Shown here: positions 1 to 8,421 of the stretch, piece after piece
How the letters are laid out: each line of letters opens with the position of its first letter
Numbering within the stretch: position 1 is the first letter of the stretch
Assembly (NCBI RefSeq): GCF_900005615.1
Contig: NZ_LN832559.1
Span: 1,022,837-1,086,836, forward strand
Direction of reading: 5' to 3'
Source: Paracoccus aminovorans
Lineage (GTDB): Bacteria; Pseudomonadota; Alphaproteobacteria; Rhodobacterales; Rhodobacteraceae
Length of the DNA: 64,000 nucleotides
The notes under the pieces: generated by a model
Told to the model about the DNA's origin: nothing
Database searches by the model: none
What the model saw: the letters and a program-made list of their open reading frames with translations, nothing else
Program-made: the position numbers and the translations under genes

Positions 1-1
1 C

Positions 2-214
2 TCGGTCCTGTCGGGATCGGACGAGGCGAGCGGCTTCGGCTCGATCAAGGCGGCGGCGGTCGCGGTCTCGGATGCGCTGGAGGCGGCAGAGATCGGGCTG
101 AGCCGCGGGCATCTGGTGGCGCTGTGGTTCCTGCGCGCCCGCGCGCGGCGGGCCGAGAATGGCGCGGGGCGGCGGGTCGACCTGACCTTTCGCGCGCGCA
201 TTGACCTGGGTTGA
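2..214 (+). CDS. GTA tail completion protein g8 (DUF3168), 3' end only
   Basis: The window opens inside a gene whose last 70 codons are read in frame 2 and stop at 212-214. The end of the product is basic and strand-like, finishing with a DLTFRARIDLG motif as in DUF3168 head-tail/tail terminator proteins of Rhodobacter-type gene transfer agents. It lies 12 bp before the GTA major tail protein, the position of ORFG8 in that cluster. The N-terminal half is outside the window, so the call rests on the C-terminus and on gene order. Confidence 0.7.
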   Translation, partial: SVLSGSDEASGFGSIKAAAVAVSDALEAAEIGLSRGHLVALWFLRARARRAENGAGRRVDLTFRARIDLG

Positions 215-226
215 GGAGAGACGGAC

Positions 227-640
227 ATGGCGGTGCAGAACGGACGCGACCTGCTGATCAAGATGGACATGACCGGCGACGGCCAGTTCGAGACCATCGC
301 GGGCCTGCGCGCGACCCGGCTGGGGTTCAATGCCGAGACGGTGGATGTGACGAGCCTGGAGAGCGAGGGCCGCTGGCGCGAGCTGCTGGGCGGTGCGGGC
401 GTGCGCTCGGCCAGCATCTCGGGCTCGGGCGTGTTCCGGGACGGGACCACGGACGAGCGGGCGCGGCAGGTTTTCTTTGACGGCGAGGTGCCGCGATTCC
501 AGGTGGTGATCCCGGATTTCGGCGTGGTCGAGGGGGCGTTCCAGATCACCTCTCTGGAATATGCGGGCAGTTACAATGGCGAGGCGACCTATGAGATTTC
601 CATGGCCAGCGCGGGCGTCATCAGCTTCGTCGCGTTCTGA
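227..640 (+). CDS. GTA major tail protein g9 (TP901-1 family)
   Basis: This 137-residue protein matches the TP901-1-type phage major tail (tube) proteins: it starts with an AVQNGRDLLIK segment and carries the typical glycine-rich SGSGVFRDGTTDE turn near residue 70. Subunits of this family stack into the tail tube. A purine-rich SD (ggagag) precedes the ATG. The next gene starts two bases after its stop, so it is in the middle of a polycistronic tail operon. It corresponds to ORFG9 of the RcGTA structural cluster. Confidence 0.85.
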   Translation: MAVQNGRDLLIKMDMTGDGQFETIAGLRATRLGFNAETVDVTSLESEGRWRELLGGAGVRSASISGSGVFRDGTTDERARQVFFDGEVPRFQVVIPDFGVVEGAFQITSLEYAGSYNGEATYEISMASAGVISFVAF

Positions 641-641
641 T

Positions 642-959
642 ATGGTCAATCCGCTGGCGGGCGAGGTCGAGGTCGTGCTGGACGGCCGGGCGCATGTCGC
701 CAAGTTGACCTTGGGCGCCTTGGCGGTGCTTGAGGCCGAATTGGGCGCCGAGAGCATGATCGCGCTGGTCGAGCGGTTCGAGAGCGGCCGCTTTTCCAGC
801 CGCGACGTGCTGGCCGTCCTGGTCGCGGGCCTGCGCGGCGGCGGCTGGGCGGGCGGCATGGACGAGCTGATAGCGACCGAGTTCAAGGGCGGGCCGGTGG
901 GCGCCGCCCATGCAGCGGCGGCGCTGCTGGCGCGGGCCTTTCGCATCGAGGGCACATGA
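642..959 (+). CDS. GTA family protein g10 (tail assembly chaperone-like)
   Basis: A 105-residue protein that starts MVNPLAGEVEVVLDG, the pattern of GTA gp10-family proteins, which sit between the tail tube and tape-measure genes and probably act as a tail assembly chaperone. The reading frame is open further upstream, but the ATG at 642 directly follows the g9 stop and gives the family's usual length. It overlaps the next gene by the ATGA at 956-959, which suggests translational coupling. Confidence 0.8.
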   Translation: MVNPLAGEVEVVLDGRAHVAKLTLGALAVLEAELGAESMIALVERFESGRFSSRDVLAVLVAGLRGGGWAGGMDELIATEFKGGPVGAAHAAAALLARAFRIEGT

Positions 960-1168
960 GCGCCGGGCTGGACTGGCCCGGCCTGTTGCGCATGGGCATC
1001 GGGCCGGCGCGGCTGGGCGGGCTGGGGCTGACTCCTGCCGCGTTCTGGGCGCTGACCCCGGCCGAGCTGGCGCTGATGCTGGGGATCGAGCCGGGCAAGG
1101 GCGGTGCGATGACCCGCAATCGCCTGGCCGAGCTGGTCGCGCGCTATCCCGACCGGCCAGCAGGCTGA
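956..1168 (+). CDS. GTA tail assembly chaperone g10.1 (small)
   Basis: A 70-residue protein sharing four bases with the end of g10. It has the Rhodobacter GTA pattern of a DWPGLLRMGIGPARLGGLGL opening and a central LTPAELALMLG segment seen in the rcc01693-type tail assembly chaperone family. In phages the chaperone gene pair upstream of the tape measure often uses a frameshift; here the two frames simply overlap and no obvious slippery heptamer was seen. Assignment combines motif recognition with position. Confidence 0.75.
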   Translation: MSAGLDWPGLLRMGIGPARLGGLGLTPAAFWALTPAELALMLGIEPGKGGAMTRNRLAELVARYPDRPAG

Positions 1169-1192
1169 AACATCCAAGAAGGAGGCGCCGTC

Positions 1193-1861
1193 GTGGCGAA
1201 CAAGGACGGATTCGACCGGCTGGACGAGGACGGCCCGGTGAACCTGGGCAAGAGCATGGACCAGACCGGCCGCATGACGGCGGAGTTCGAGGCCGAGCTG
1301 GCCCGGCTGCGCGAGTCGATGGTCTATACTGGCCGCGAGGTCGGCACGCTGACCCAGGGCATCGGCAGCGGGCTGCGCCGGGCGTTCTCGGGGCTGGTCT
1401 TCGACGGGCTGAAACTGAGCGACGCCTTGAAGGGTATCGCGCGCAGCATGGCGGACACGGCGTTTTCCGTGGCGATGAAGCCGATCGAGCAGGCCCTGGC
1501 GGGGGCGATCGCGCAGGGGGTGAACGGTATGGTTTCCGGCGCGCTGCCCTTTGCCAATGGCGGGGCGTTCTCGCAGGGGCGGGTGCTGCCGTTCGCCAAG
1601 GGTGGCGTGGTCAGCCAGCCGACCTATTTCCCGATGCGCGGCGCGACCGGGCTGATGGGCGAGGCTGGGGCCGAAGCGATCATGCCACTGCGGCGCGGTG
1701 CCGATGGCCGGCTGGGCGTCGCCTCGGCAGGGGGCGGGGGCCGGGCGGTGAACGTGACCTTCAATGTCTCGACCCCCGATGTGTCGGGGTTCCAGCGCAG
1801 CCAAAGCCAGATCGCCTCGCAACTGGGGCGGTTGTTGGCGCGCGGCGAAAGGAACGGGTGA
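1193..1861 (+). CDS. GTA tail tape measure protein g11 (short)
   Basis: The product has 222 residues, with a GTG start preceded by a clear aaggagg SD at 1178-1185. Its glycine/alanine-rich middle, predicted hydrophobic stretch around residues 85-125 and repeated FANGGAF / FAKGGVV segments are typical of tape measure C-termini, as is the GEAGAEAIMPL motif. Phage tape measures usually exceed 500 residues; this length fits the short tail of a GTA particle, because tape measure length sets tail length. It lies between g10.1 and g12. Confidence 0.85.
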   Translation: MANKDGFDRLDEDGPVNLGKSMDQTGRMTAEFEAELARLRESMVYTGREVGTLTQGIGSGLRRAFSGLVFDGLKLSDALKGIARSMADTAFSVAMKPIEQALAGAIAQGVNGMVSGALPFANGGAFSQGRVLPFAKGGVVSQPTYFPMRGATGLMGEAGAEAIMPLRRGADGRLGVASAGGGGRAVNVTFNVSTPDVSGFQRSQSQIASQLGRLLARGERNG

Positions 1862-1864
1862 TCC

Positions 1865-2497
1865 ATGGCTTTTCACGAGATCAGGTTCCCGGCGAACCTG
1901 TCCTTCGGCTCGGTCGGCGGGCCGGAACGGCGGACCGAAATCGTCGCACTGACCAACGGCCACGAAGAACGCCGCACGCCCTGGGCGCATTCGCGTCGGC
2001 GCTATGACGCCGGGCTGGGGCTGCGCTCGCTGGACGACGTGGCGGCGCTGATCGCCTTCTTCGAGGCGCGGGCCGGGCAGATGCACGGCTTTCGCTGGAA
2101 GGACTGGGCGGATTTCAAATCCTGCGCGCCCAGCGTGGCGCCGAGCCATCTGGATCAGGATCTGGGCGTCGGCGACGGGGTGCGGCGGGTGTTTGCGCTG
2201 CGCAAGGCCTATGCCTCGGGCCCGGCGCGCTATTGGCGGCCGGTGGCGAAGCCGGTCGAGGGCTCGGTCCTGGCCGGGGTGGGGGCCGTCGAGAAGCGTG
2301 AAGGGGTCGATTTCACCGTTAACCTGGCGAGTGGCGAGATCAGTTTTGCGGTGCCGCCCGATGCGGGGGCGGTGGTGACGGCCGGGTTCGAGTTCGACGT
2401 GCCGGTGCGCTTCGATACGGACCGGATCGCGGTCTCGGTCTCGTCCTTCCAGGCCGGGGATCTGCCGCAGGTGCCGGTGGTCGAGGTGCGGATATGA
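1865..2497 (+). CDS. GTA g12, DUF2460 distal tail protein
   Basis: A 210-residue DUF2460 (TIGR02217) protein. It starts with AFHEIRFPANLSFGSVGGPER, matching the conserved N-terminus of the family, followed by FFEARAGQMHGFRWKDW, its most recognisable motif. In GTA particles this protein forms the distal tail hub that links the tube to the baseplate. It begins three bases after g11 ends and overlaps g13 by ATGA. Confidence 0.88.
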   Translation: MAFHEIRFPANLSFGSVGGPERRTEIVALTNGHEERRTPWAHSRRRYDAGLGLRSLDDVAALIAFFEARAGQMHGFRWKDWADFKSCAPSVAPSHLDQDLGVGDGVRRVFALRKAYASGPARYWRPVAKPVEGSVLAGVGAVEKREGVDFTVNLASGEISFAVPPDAGAVVTAGFEFDVPVRFDTDRIAVSVSSFQAGDLPQVPVVEVRI

Positions 2498-3315
2498 GCG
2501 AGACGATTGCGCGGGCCTGGGCGGTCAGCCGCAGCGACGGGCTGGTGCTGGGCTTTACCGACCACGACCGGGCGCTGACCTTCGACGGCATCGCCTTTCG
2601 CCCCGACAGCGGGCTGACGGCGCGGGCTGTGGTCCAGAGCTCGGGCCTGTCGGTGGACAACAGCGAGGCGGTGGGCGCGCTGTCCGATACGGCGATCACC
2701 GAGGCCGACCTGATGGCCGGGCGCTGGGACGCGGCCGACGTTCGGCTGTGGGAGGTGGATTGGAGCGACGTCGGTAACCGGCGGCTGATCTTTCGCGGCC
2801 ATCTGGGCGAGGTGGTGCGCAGCGGCGCGGCCTTTCGGGCCGAACTGCGCGGGCTGTCCGAGCCGCTGAACCGCGGGCAGGGGCGGGTCTATCACCCGCG
2901 CTGCTCGGCCGAGCTGGGTGACGGCATGTGCCGGTTCGATCTGAGCCGGGCGGGCTATTCGGCCGAGGGCGTGGTGCAATCGGTCGAGGACGGGCAGCGT
3001 TTCGTGCTGTCCGGAGTCTCGGGGCTGGATGCGCGCTGGTTCGAGCATGGCCGGCTGGTGGTGCTTTCCGGAGCCGCGCAGGGGCTGTCGGGCATGGTCA
3101 AGGTCGATCTGGCCGCTGCCGGCAGGCGGCGCGAGGTCGAGCTTTGGACCGGGCTTGGCATCCATCCCGTCGCCGGCGACCGGGTCAAGCTGATCGCGGG
3201 TTGCGACAAGCGCGGTGAGACCTGTCGGATGAAGTTCCTGAACTATCTGAACTTTCGCGGCTTTCCGCATCTGCCGCCCGAGGATTGGCTGATCGCGCCC
3301 AAGGTGAACCGATGA
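2494..3315 (+). CDS. GTA g13, DUF2163 baseplate/hub protein
   Basis: A 273-residue protein of the DUF2163/phage BR0599 family (TIGR02218). Diagnostic segments are the N-terminal WAVSRSDGLVLGFTDHD, the central VYHPRCSAELGDGMCRF and the cysteine-rich C-terminus GCDKRGETCRMKF followed by NFRGFPHLPPED. The four cysteines near the C-terminus are thought in this family to bind an iron-sulfur or metal site in the tail hub. Translation is probably coupled to both neighbours, as it overlaps g12 and g14 by ATGA. Confidence 0.88.
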   Translation: MSETIARAWAVSRSDGLVLGFTDHDRALTFDGIAFRPDSGLTARAVVQSSGLSVDNSEAVGALSDTAITEADLMAGRWDAADVRLWEVDWSDVGNRRLIFRGHLGEVVRSGAAFRAELRGLSEPLNRGQGRVYHPRCSAELGDGMCRFDLSRAGYSAEGVVQSVEDGQRFVLSGVSGLDARWFEHGRLVVLSGAAQGLSGMVKVDLAAAGRRREVELWTGLGIHPVAGDRVKLIAGCDKRGETCRMKFLNYLNFRGFPHLPPEDWLIAPKVNR

Positions 3316-3734
3316 GCGCGGTGGTCGCGGCCGCCCGGGCCTGGATCGGGACGCCCTATGTGCATCAATGCTCGGTCAAGGGCGTCGGAACGGATTGCCT
3401 GGGGCTGGTGCGGGGCGTCTGGCGCGAGCTTTGCGGCCCCGAGCCCGAGAGGATGCCGGCCTATACCCCCGACTGGGGCGAGGCGGGGGGGATCGAGTTG
3501 CTGCTGGGCGGGGCCGGCCGGTTGCTGTGGCCGGCCCCGGACGAGCAGCCGGGCGACGTGCTGATCTTTCGCATGAGGGTCGGGGCGGTTGCCAAGCATA
3601 TGGGAATTCTGGCGGAAACCGGCGCGGGGCCGAGCTTCGTGCATGCCTATGACCGGCATGGCGTGGTCGAAAGCCCGCTGTCGGCGCCATGGCGGGCGCG
3701 GATCGCCGGGCGTTTCCGGTTTCCGCCGCTGTAA
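3312..3734 (+). CDS. GTA g14, NlpC/P60-type cell wall peptidase
   Basis: A 140-residue NlpC/P60 cysteine peptidase that in GTA particles cuts peptidoglycan during DNA entry. The nucleophile is Cys29 in GTDCLGLVRGVW and the catalytic His is probably His96 in KHMGIL, with His111 in FVHAY a candidate third residue. The chosen start at 3312 overlaps the g13 stop in ATGA; an ATG 27 bp upstream lies inside g13 and is less likely. Length and order match ORFG14. Confidence 0.88.
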   Translation: MSAVVAAARAWIGTPYVHQCSVKGVGTDCLGLVRGVWRELCGPEPERMPAYTPDWGEAGGIELLLGGAGRLLWPAPDEQPGDVLIFRMRVGAVAKHMGILAETGAGPSFVHAYDRHGVVESPLSAPWRARIAGRFRFPPL

Positions 3735-3752
3735 GGGAAAGGTGAGGGCGCA

Positions 3753-6700
3753 ATGGCGACGATTCTGCTGTCGGCGGTCGGGGCATCGCTGGGGGCCGGC
3801 TTTGGCGGCACGGTTCTGGGGCTTTCGGGTGCCGTCATCGGCCGGGCCGTGGGCGCCACCCTGGGCCGGGTCATCGACCAGCGCCTGTTGGGCTCGGGCT
3901 CGAAGGCGGTCGAGACCGGGCGGGTGGACCGGATGCGGATCCAGACCGCGGGCGAGGGCACGCCGATTCCGCGGCTGTGGGGACAGATGCGGGTGCCGGG
4001 TCATGCGATCTGGGCCGGGCCTTTGATCGAGGTGCGGCGCAAGCAGGGCGGCGGTAAGGGCACCGGGCCTAGCGTCACCTCAATCAGCTATCGGCTGAGC
4101 TTCGCGCTGGCGCTCTGCGAGGGGCCGATTCTGGGCATTGGCCGGGTCTGGGCCGATGGCGAGGAGGTCGCGGCGGACGAGCTGAACATGCGCGTCTATC
4201 CGGGCGACGAGGCGCAATTGCCCGATCCGGCCATCGCCGCGCAGGAAGGCGAGGCGGCGCCGGCCTATCGCGGCATCGCCTATGTCGTCTTCGAGGATCT
4301 GGCGCTGGAGAAATGGGGCAACCGGGTGCCGCAGCTGTCCTTCGAGGTGACGCGCGCGGCGAAACAGGGCCGCGGGCTGTCGCGCGAGGTGCGGGCCGTG
4401 GCGATGATCCCGGGCACCGGCGAATATTCCTTGGCGACGCAGGCGGTCAGCTATGACAAGGGTCTGGGCGAGACCCAGGTGATCAACCACAACACCGCGC
4501 TGGCACCGACGGATTTCCAGGCCTCGATGCGCGTGTTGGGGCGCGAGCTGCCGAATGTCGGATCCGTCTCGCTGGTGGTGTCCTGGTTCGGCGACGACCT
4601 GCGGGTCGGCGAATGCACGGTGCGGCCCAAGGTCGAGGACCTGTCGCGCGACGGGCGCGAGATGGCCTGGCGCGCGGGTGGCGTCGGGCGCAGCGGTGCG
4701 ATCGAGGTCGCGCGCGTGAACGACCGACCGATCTATGGCGGGACGCCGGCGGACGGCTCGGTCATCCAGGCGCTGCGGGCGATCGCGGACAGCGGACGCA
4801 AGGCGGTGTTCTATCCGTTCATCCTGATGGAGCAGCTGGCGGGCAACGGCCGTCCCGATCCGTGGAGCGGTGCGGGCGATCAGCCGGTCATGCCCTGGCG
4901 TGGGCGCATCACCACCAGCATCGCGGCGGGGCGTGAGGGCAGCCCTGCCGGCACCGCGGCGGCTGCGGCCGAGGTTGCACGCTTTTTCGGCGCAGCCGAG
5001 GCCGGGCATTTTTCGCGCAATGGCGAGATCATCAGTTACAGCGGGCCGGAGGAGTGGTCCTATCGCCGCTTCATCCTGCATTACGCGCATCTTTGCGCGG
5101 CGGCGGGTGGCATCGACGCCTTTCTGATCGGGTCCGAGATGATCGGGCTGTCCACGATCATGGGGGCAAGGAACAGCTTTCCGGCGGTGCAGCAGTTGCG
5201 GCGGCTGGCGGCGGATGTGCGCGGCATCCTGGGCGAGGCGGTCAGGATCGGCTATGCCGCTGACTGGTCGGAATATTTCGGCCATCACCCCGGCAATGGC
5301 GACGTGCATTTCCATCTGGATCCGCTGTGGGCGGACGACAACATCGACTTTGTCGGCATCGACAATTACATGCCTCTGTCCGACTGGCGCGAGGGCGAGA
5401 GCCATCTGGACGCCGGTTGGAAGCGGATCGACAACCCGGATTATCTGCGCGCCAATGTCGCGGGGGGCGAGGGCTACGACTGGTATTACGCCCGCGACGT
5501 AGACCGGACCATGCAGTTGCGCACGCCGATCATCGATGGCGCGCATGGCGAGCATTGGGTCTGGCGCTACAAGGACATCCGCAACTGGTGGCTGAGCGAG
5601 CATCGCAACCGCATCGGGGGCGTCAGGCAGGCGCAGGCGACGGCGTGGCAGCCGCGTTCGAAGCCGATCTGGTTCACCGAGATGGGCTGCGCGGCGCTGG
5701 ACAAGGGCACCAACCAGCCCAACAAGTTCCTGGATGCGATGAGCTCGGAATCGATGCTGCCTTATTTCTCGGATGGGCGGCGCGACGATCCGATGCAGGC
5801 GGCCTATGTCCGCGCCATGACCGAGTTCTGGGGCGATCCGTCGAACAATCCGCCGCGGGCGGCTTTTGGTCGGACCGGAGCGGGGCGGATGATCGACATG
5901 GCACGCGCGCATGTCTGGTGCTGGGATGCGCGGCCCTATCCGGCATTCCCGGCGCGCACCGACCTGTGGTCTGACGGCCCGGCGTGGGAGCGGGGGCATT
6001 GGCTGAACGGCCGGGCCGGCGCGGTGCCCCTGGCCGATGTCGTGGCCGAGATCTGCCGCGAGGCGGGGGTGCGGGCCTTTGACGCCGAGGGCCTGCGCGG
6101 GCTGGTGCGCGGCTATGCCCTGACCGGGGCGGAAAGCGGGCGGGCGGCCTTGCAGCCCTTGATGCTGGCGCATGGTTTCGACGCGGTCGAGCGCGACGGC
6201 GTGCTGGTCTTTGTCATGCGCGGCGCCCATGTCGATGCCGAGCTCGGTCCGGACGACATGGCGCTGGCCGAGGAGGTCGAGGCGGTCGAGGTCTCGCGCG
6301 CGGCCGAGGCCGAGATGGTCGGGCGTATCCGGCTGACCCATGTCGAGGCCGGGGCGGATTATGCCGCCCGTACGGCCGAGACGCTGATGCCGGGGGCCGA
6401 GTTCCTGGCGGTCTCGGACAGCGAGCTGGCGATGGCGCTGACCCGGGGCGAGGGTCAGGCCATTGCCGACCGCTGGCTGTCTGAATCGGCAGTGGCGCGC
6501 GATTCGGTGCGTTTCGCGCTGCCGCCTTCGCTGGGCCATCTTGGCCCGGGCGACGTGGTGCGGCTGGCCGAGCCGCGGGTCGAGGCGCGGCGCTGGCGCA
6601 TCGACCGCATCGAGCGTGCCGGCGCGATCACCGTCGATGCCGTGCGGGTCGAGCCGGGAGTCTATCGCCCGGCGCGGGTGGTCGAGGGCGAGGCGGTGGC

Positions 6701-7643
6701 GCGTGCCTTCGTGCCGCCGATTCCGGTCTGGCCGCTGTTTCTGGACCTGCCGCTGCTGCGCGGCGACGAGGCGCCGCATGCGCCGCATCTGGCGGTGACG
6801 GCGACGCCCTGGCCGGGCGCAGCGGCGGTCTGGGTCTCGACCGAGCAGGTGGGCGGCTATGGGTTGAACATGACGGTGGCGTCGCCTTCGGTCATGGGCG
6901 TGACCCTGGGGCCGCTGTCGGCGGCCCGGTCGGGGGTCTGGGACCGCGGTCCGGCGCTGCGGGTGCGGGTCAAGGGCGGCAACCTGGAATCGGCGACGCT
7001 GGACGCGCTGATGGCGGGGGCCAACCTGATGGCCATCGGCGACGGCTCGGCCGAGGGTTGGGAACTGCTGCAATTCGCCGATGCGCGGCTGGTCTCGGCC
7101 GGGGTGTGGGAGGTCTCGACCCGGCTGCGCGGGCAGGCGGGCACGGATGCCTTCATGCCCGAGGTCTGGCCCGCCGGCAGCACCGTGGTGCTGCTGGACG
7201 GCACGGCGCAGCAGGTGGACCTGCCGCCTTCGGCCCGCAACCAGTTGCGGCACTGGCGGATCGGGCCGGCGGCGCGCAGCCCGGACGACGCGAGCTATCG
7301 CCATATCGCCGCCGCCTTCCGCGGCGCGGGGCTGCGGCCGCTGTCGCCCTGTCACCTGGAGATCCGTGGACGGGTCGTGACTTGGATCCGGCGCACCCGG
7401 GTGCAGGGCGACGGCTGGGACGGGCCCGACGTGCCGCTGGGCGAGGCGCAGGAGCGATACTCGGCCCGGCTGGTCCGGGACGGGCAGGTGCTGGCGCAGG
7501 CGGTGGTTTCAGAGCCGCGCTGGGCGGTGCCGGAAAACGCCTGGGCACAGGCCATGGCCGGGGGCGATTTCGCCGTCGAGGTGGCGCAGCTTTCCGACAC
7601 GTTCGGGGCTGGGCCGTTTGCTAGGAGGATGATCGATGCCTGA
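3753..7643 (+). CDS. GTA g15, baseplate megatron / host specificity protein
   Basis: At 1296 residues this is the longest gene of the window. It starts with a glycine-rich hydrophobic segment (residues 1-45), continues through a conserved RIQTAGEGTPIPRLWGQMR region, and contains a large GTA TIM-barrel-like domain about residues 430-760, with motifs DAFLIGSEMIGL, YAADWSEYFG, IDFVGIDNYMPLSDW and KPIWFTEMGCAALDKG as in glycoside-hydrolase-like folds. The rest is a phage tail/host-specificity region. In RcGTA this protein forms the baseplate centre that contacts the recipient. Whether the barrel is enzymatically active cannot be read here. Confidence 0.9.
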   Translation: MATILLSAVGASLGAGFGGTVLGLSGAVIGRAVGATLGRVIDQRLLGSGSKAVETGRVDRMRIQTAGEGTPIPRLWGQMRVPGHAIWAGPLIEVRRKQGGGKGTGPSVTSISYRLSFALALCEGPILGIGRVWADGEEVAADELNMRVYPGDEAQLPDPAIAAQEGEAAPAYRGIAYVVFEDLALEKWGNRVPQLSFEVTRAAKQGRGLSREVRAVAMIPGTGEYSLATQAVSYDKGLGETQVINHNTALAPTDFQASMRVLGRELPNVGSVSLVVSWFGDDLRVGECTVRPKVEDLSRDGREMAWRAGGVGRSGAIEVARVNDRPIYGGTPADGSVIQALRAIADSGRKAVFYPFILMEQLAGNGRPDPWSGAGDQPVMPWRGRITTSIAAGREGSPAGTAAAAAEVARFFGAAEAGHFSRNGEIISYSGPEEWSYRRFILHYAHLCAAAGGIDAFLIGSEMIGLSTIMGARNSFPAVQQLRRLAADVRGILGEAVRIGYAADWSEYFGHHPGNGDVHFHLDPLWADDNIDFVGIDNYMPLSDWREGESHLDAGWKRIDNPDYLRANVAGGEGYDWYYARDVDRTMQLRTPIIDGAHGEHWVWRYKDIRNWWLSEHRNRIGGVRQAQATAWQPRSKPIWFTEMGCAALDKGTNQPNKFLDAMSSESMLPYFSDGRRDDPMQAAYVRAMTEFWGDPSNNPPRAAFGRTGAGRMIDMARAHVWCWDARPYPAFPARTDLWSDGPAWERGHWLNGRAGAVPLADVVAEICREAGVRAFDAEGLRGLVRGYALTGAESGRAALQPLMLAHGFDAVERDGVLVFVMRGAHVDAELGPDDMALAEEVEAVEVSRAAEAEMVGRIRLTHVEAGADYAARTAETLMPGAEFLAVSDSELAMALTRGEGQAIADRWLSESAVARDSVRFALPPSLGHLGPGDVVRLAEPRVEARRWRIDRIERAGAITVDAVRVEPGVYRPARVVEGEAVARAFVPPIPVWPLFLDLPLLRGDEAPHAPHLAVTATPWPGAAAVWVSTEQVGGYGLNMTVASPSVMGVTLGPLSAARSGVWDRGPALRVRVKGGNLESATLDALMAGANLMAIGDGSAEGWELLQFADARLVSAGVWEVSTRLRGQAGTDAFMPEVWPAGSTVVLLDGTAQQVDLPPSARNQLRHWRIGPAARSPDDASYRHIAAAFRGAGLRPLSPCHLEIRGRVVTWIRRTRVQGDGWDGPDVPLGEAQERYSARLVRDGQVLAQAVVSEPRWAVPENAWAQAMAGGDFAVEVAQLSDTFGAGPFARRMIDA

Positions 7644-8358
7644 GAACACGACCGCGAATTGCGGCCTGCCGCTGCTGCTGCCGGCGCAGGCGCAGAAGCA
7701 TGTCACGGTGAATGACGCGCTGATGCGCCTGGACGGGCAGCTGGACCTGGTGCTGCAAAGTTTGACCCGGATCACGCCGCCCGAAACGGTGGTGGACGGG
7801 TTGTGCTGGGGCGTGCCGCAGGGCGCCGTCAACGCTTGGGAAGGGCAGGGCGGCAAGGTCGCCATCGGCGCCAATGGCGGCTGGATCTTCGTGCAGCCCG
7901 GCTATGGCCGGCGCGCGGTGATCGCCGACCAGGGTGTGGCGGCGATCCATGACGGCGCCGCCTGGGTGCCGGGGGCGGTGACGCTGGGCCAGCATGGCTC
8001 GGGCATGATCGCCCGGCAGATGTCCGAGGACGTGACGCTGGGCGCGGGCGCCTGGTCCGAGAGCTCGATGATGATCCCGGCGGGGGCGCTGGTCATCGGG
8101 GTCACCGGGCGGGTGCAGCAGGCCATCACCGGCAGCGCGACAACCTGGAGGCTGGGCACGGTGGGCAGCGCCGATACGCTGCGCCAGTTCGGGGAGCTTC
8201 TGGGCAAGGCGCAGGGGTCCTGGGTGCGCGGCCTCTTGTCGCCCCCGGTCGTGTTCTGGCAGCCGACGGCCCTGCGCCTGAGTGCGACGGGAGGGCAGTT
8301 CGCCGGCGGGCGCGTCCGGCTGGTCCTGCATTGGTGGGAGTTGCGGCTGCCGGAGTGA
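7636..8358 (+). CDS. DUF2793 tail-fibre-like protein, last gene of the GTA run
   Basis: A 240-residue DUF2793 protein. The family signature PLLLPAQAQKHVTVNDALMRLD lies at residues 15-36, followed by a beta-rich region and a variable C-terminus. Its ATG lies inside the last codons of g15 (8-bp overlap), so it is almost certainly co-transcribed with the GTA genes. A DUF2793 gene also follows g15 in other Rhodobacteraceae. The role is unproven; the overlap and beta content suggest a fibre or head-spike component. Confidence 0.75.
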   Translation: MPENTTANCGLPLLLPAQAQKHVTVNDALMRLDGQLDLVLQSLTRITPPETVVDGLCWGVPQGAVNAWEGQGGKVAIGANGGWIFVQPGYGRRAVIADQGVAAIHDGAAWVPGAVTLGQHGSGMIARQMSEDVTLGAGAWSESSMMIPAGALVIGVTGRVQQAITGSATTWRLGTVGSADTLRQFGELLGKAQGSWVRGLLSPPVVFWQPTALRLSATGGQFAGGRVRLVLHWWELRLPE

Positions 8359-8421
8359 CGGCCTTTCCGCGCCCGTCGGTTTCGGCTAATAATAAGGAAT
8401 GAAACTGACGGGCGGGCCCGA

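Noticed and set aside
1178..1861. Tape measure g11 as a truncated pseudogene
   Set aside because: GTA tape measures are short, the start has a strong SD, and flanking genes are intact.
4080..7355. Long minus-strand open frame opposite g15
   Set aside because: It is an antisense shadow of a strong GC3 plus-strand gene; the composition is Arg/His/Gln-rich with no family motif.
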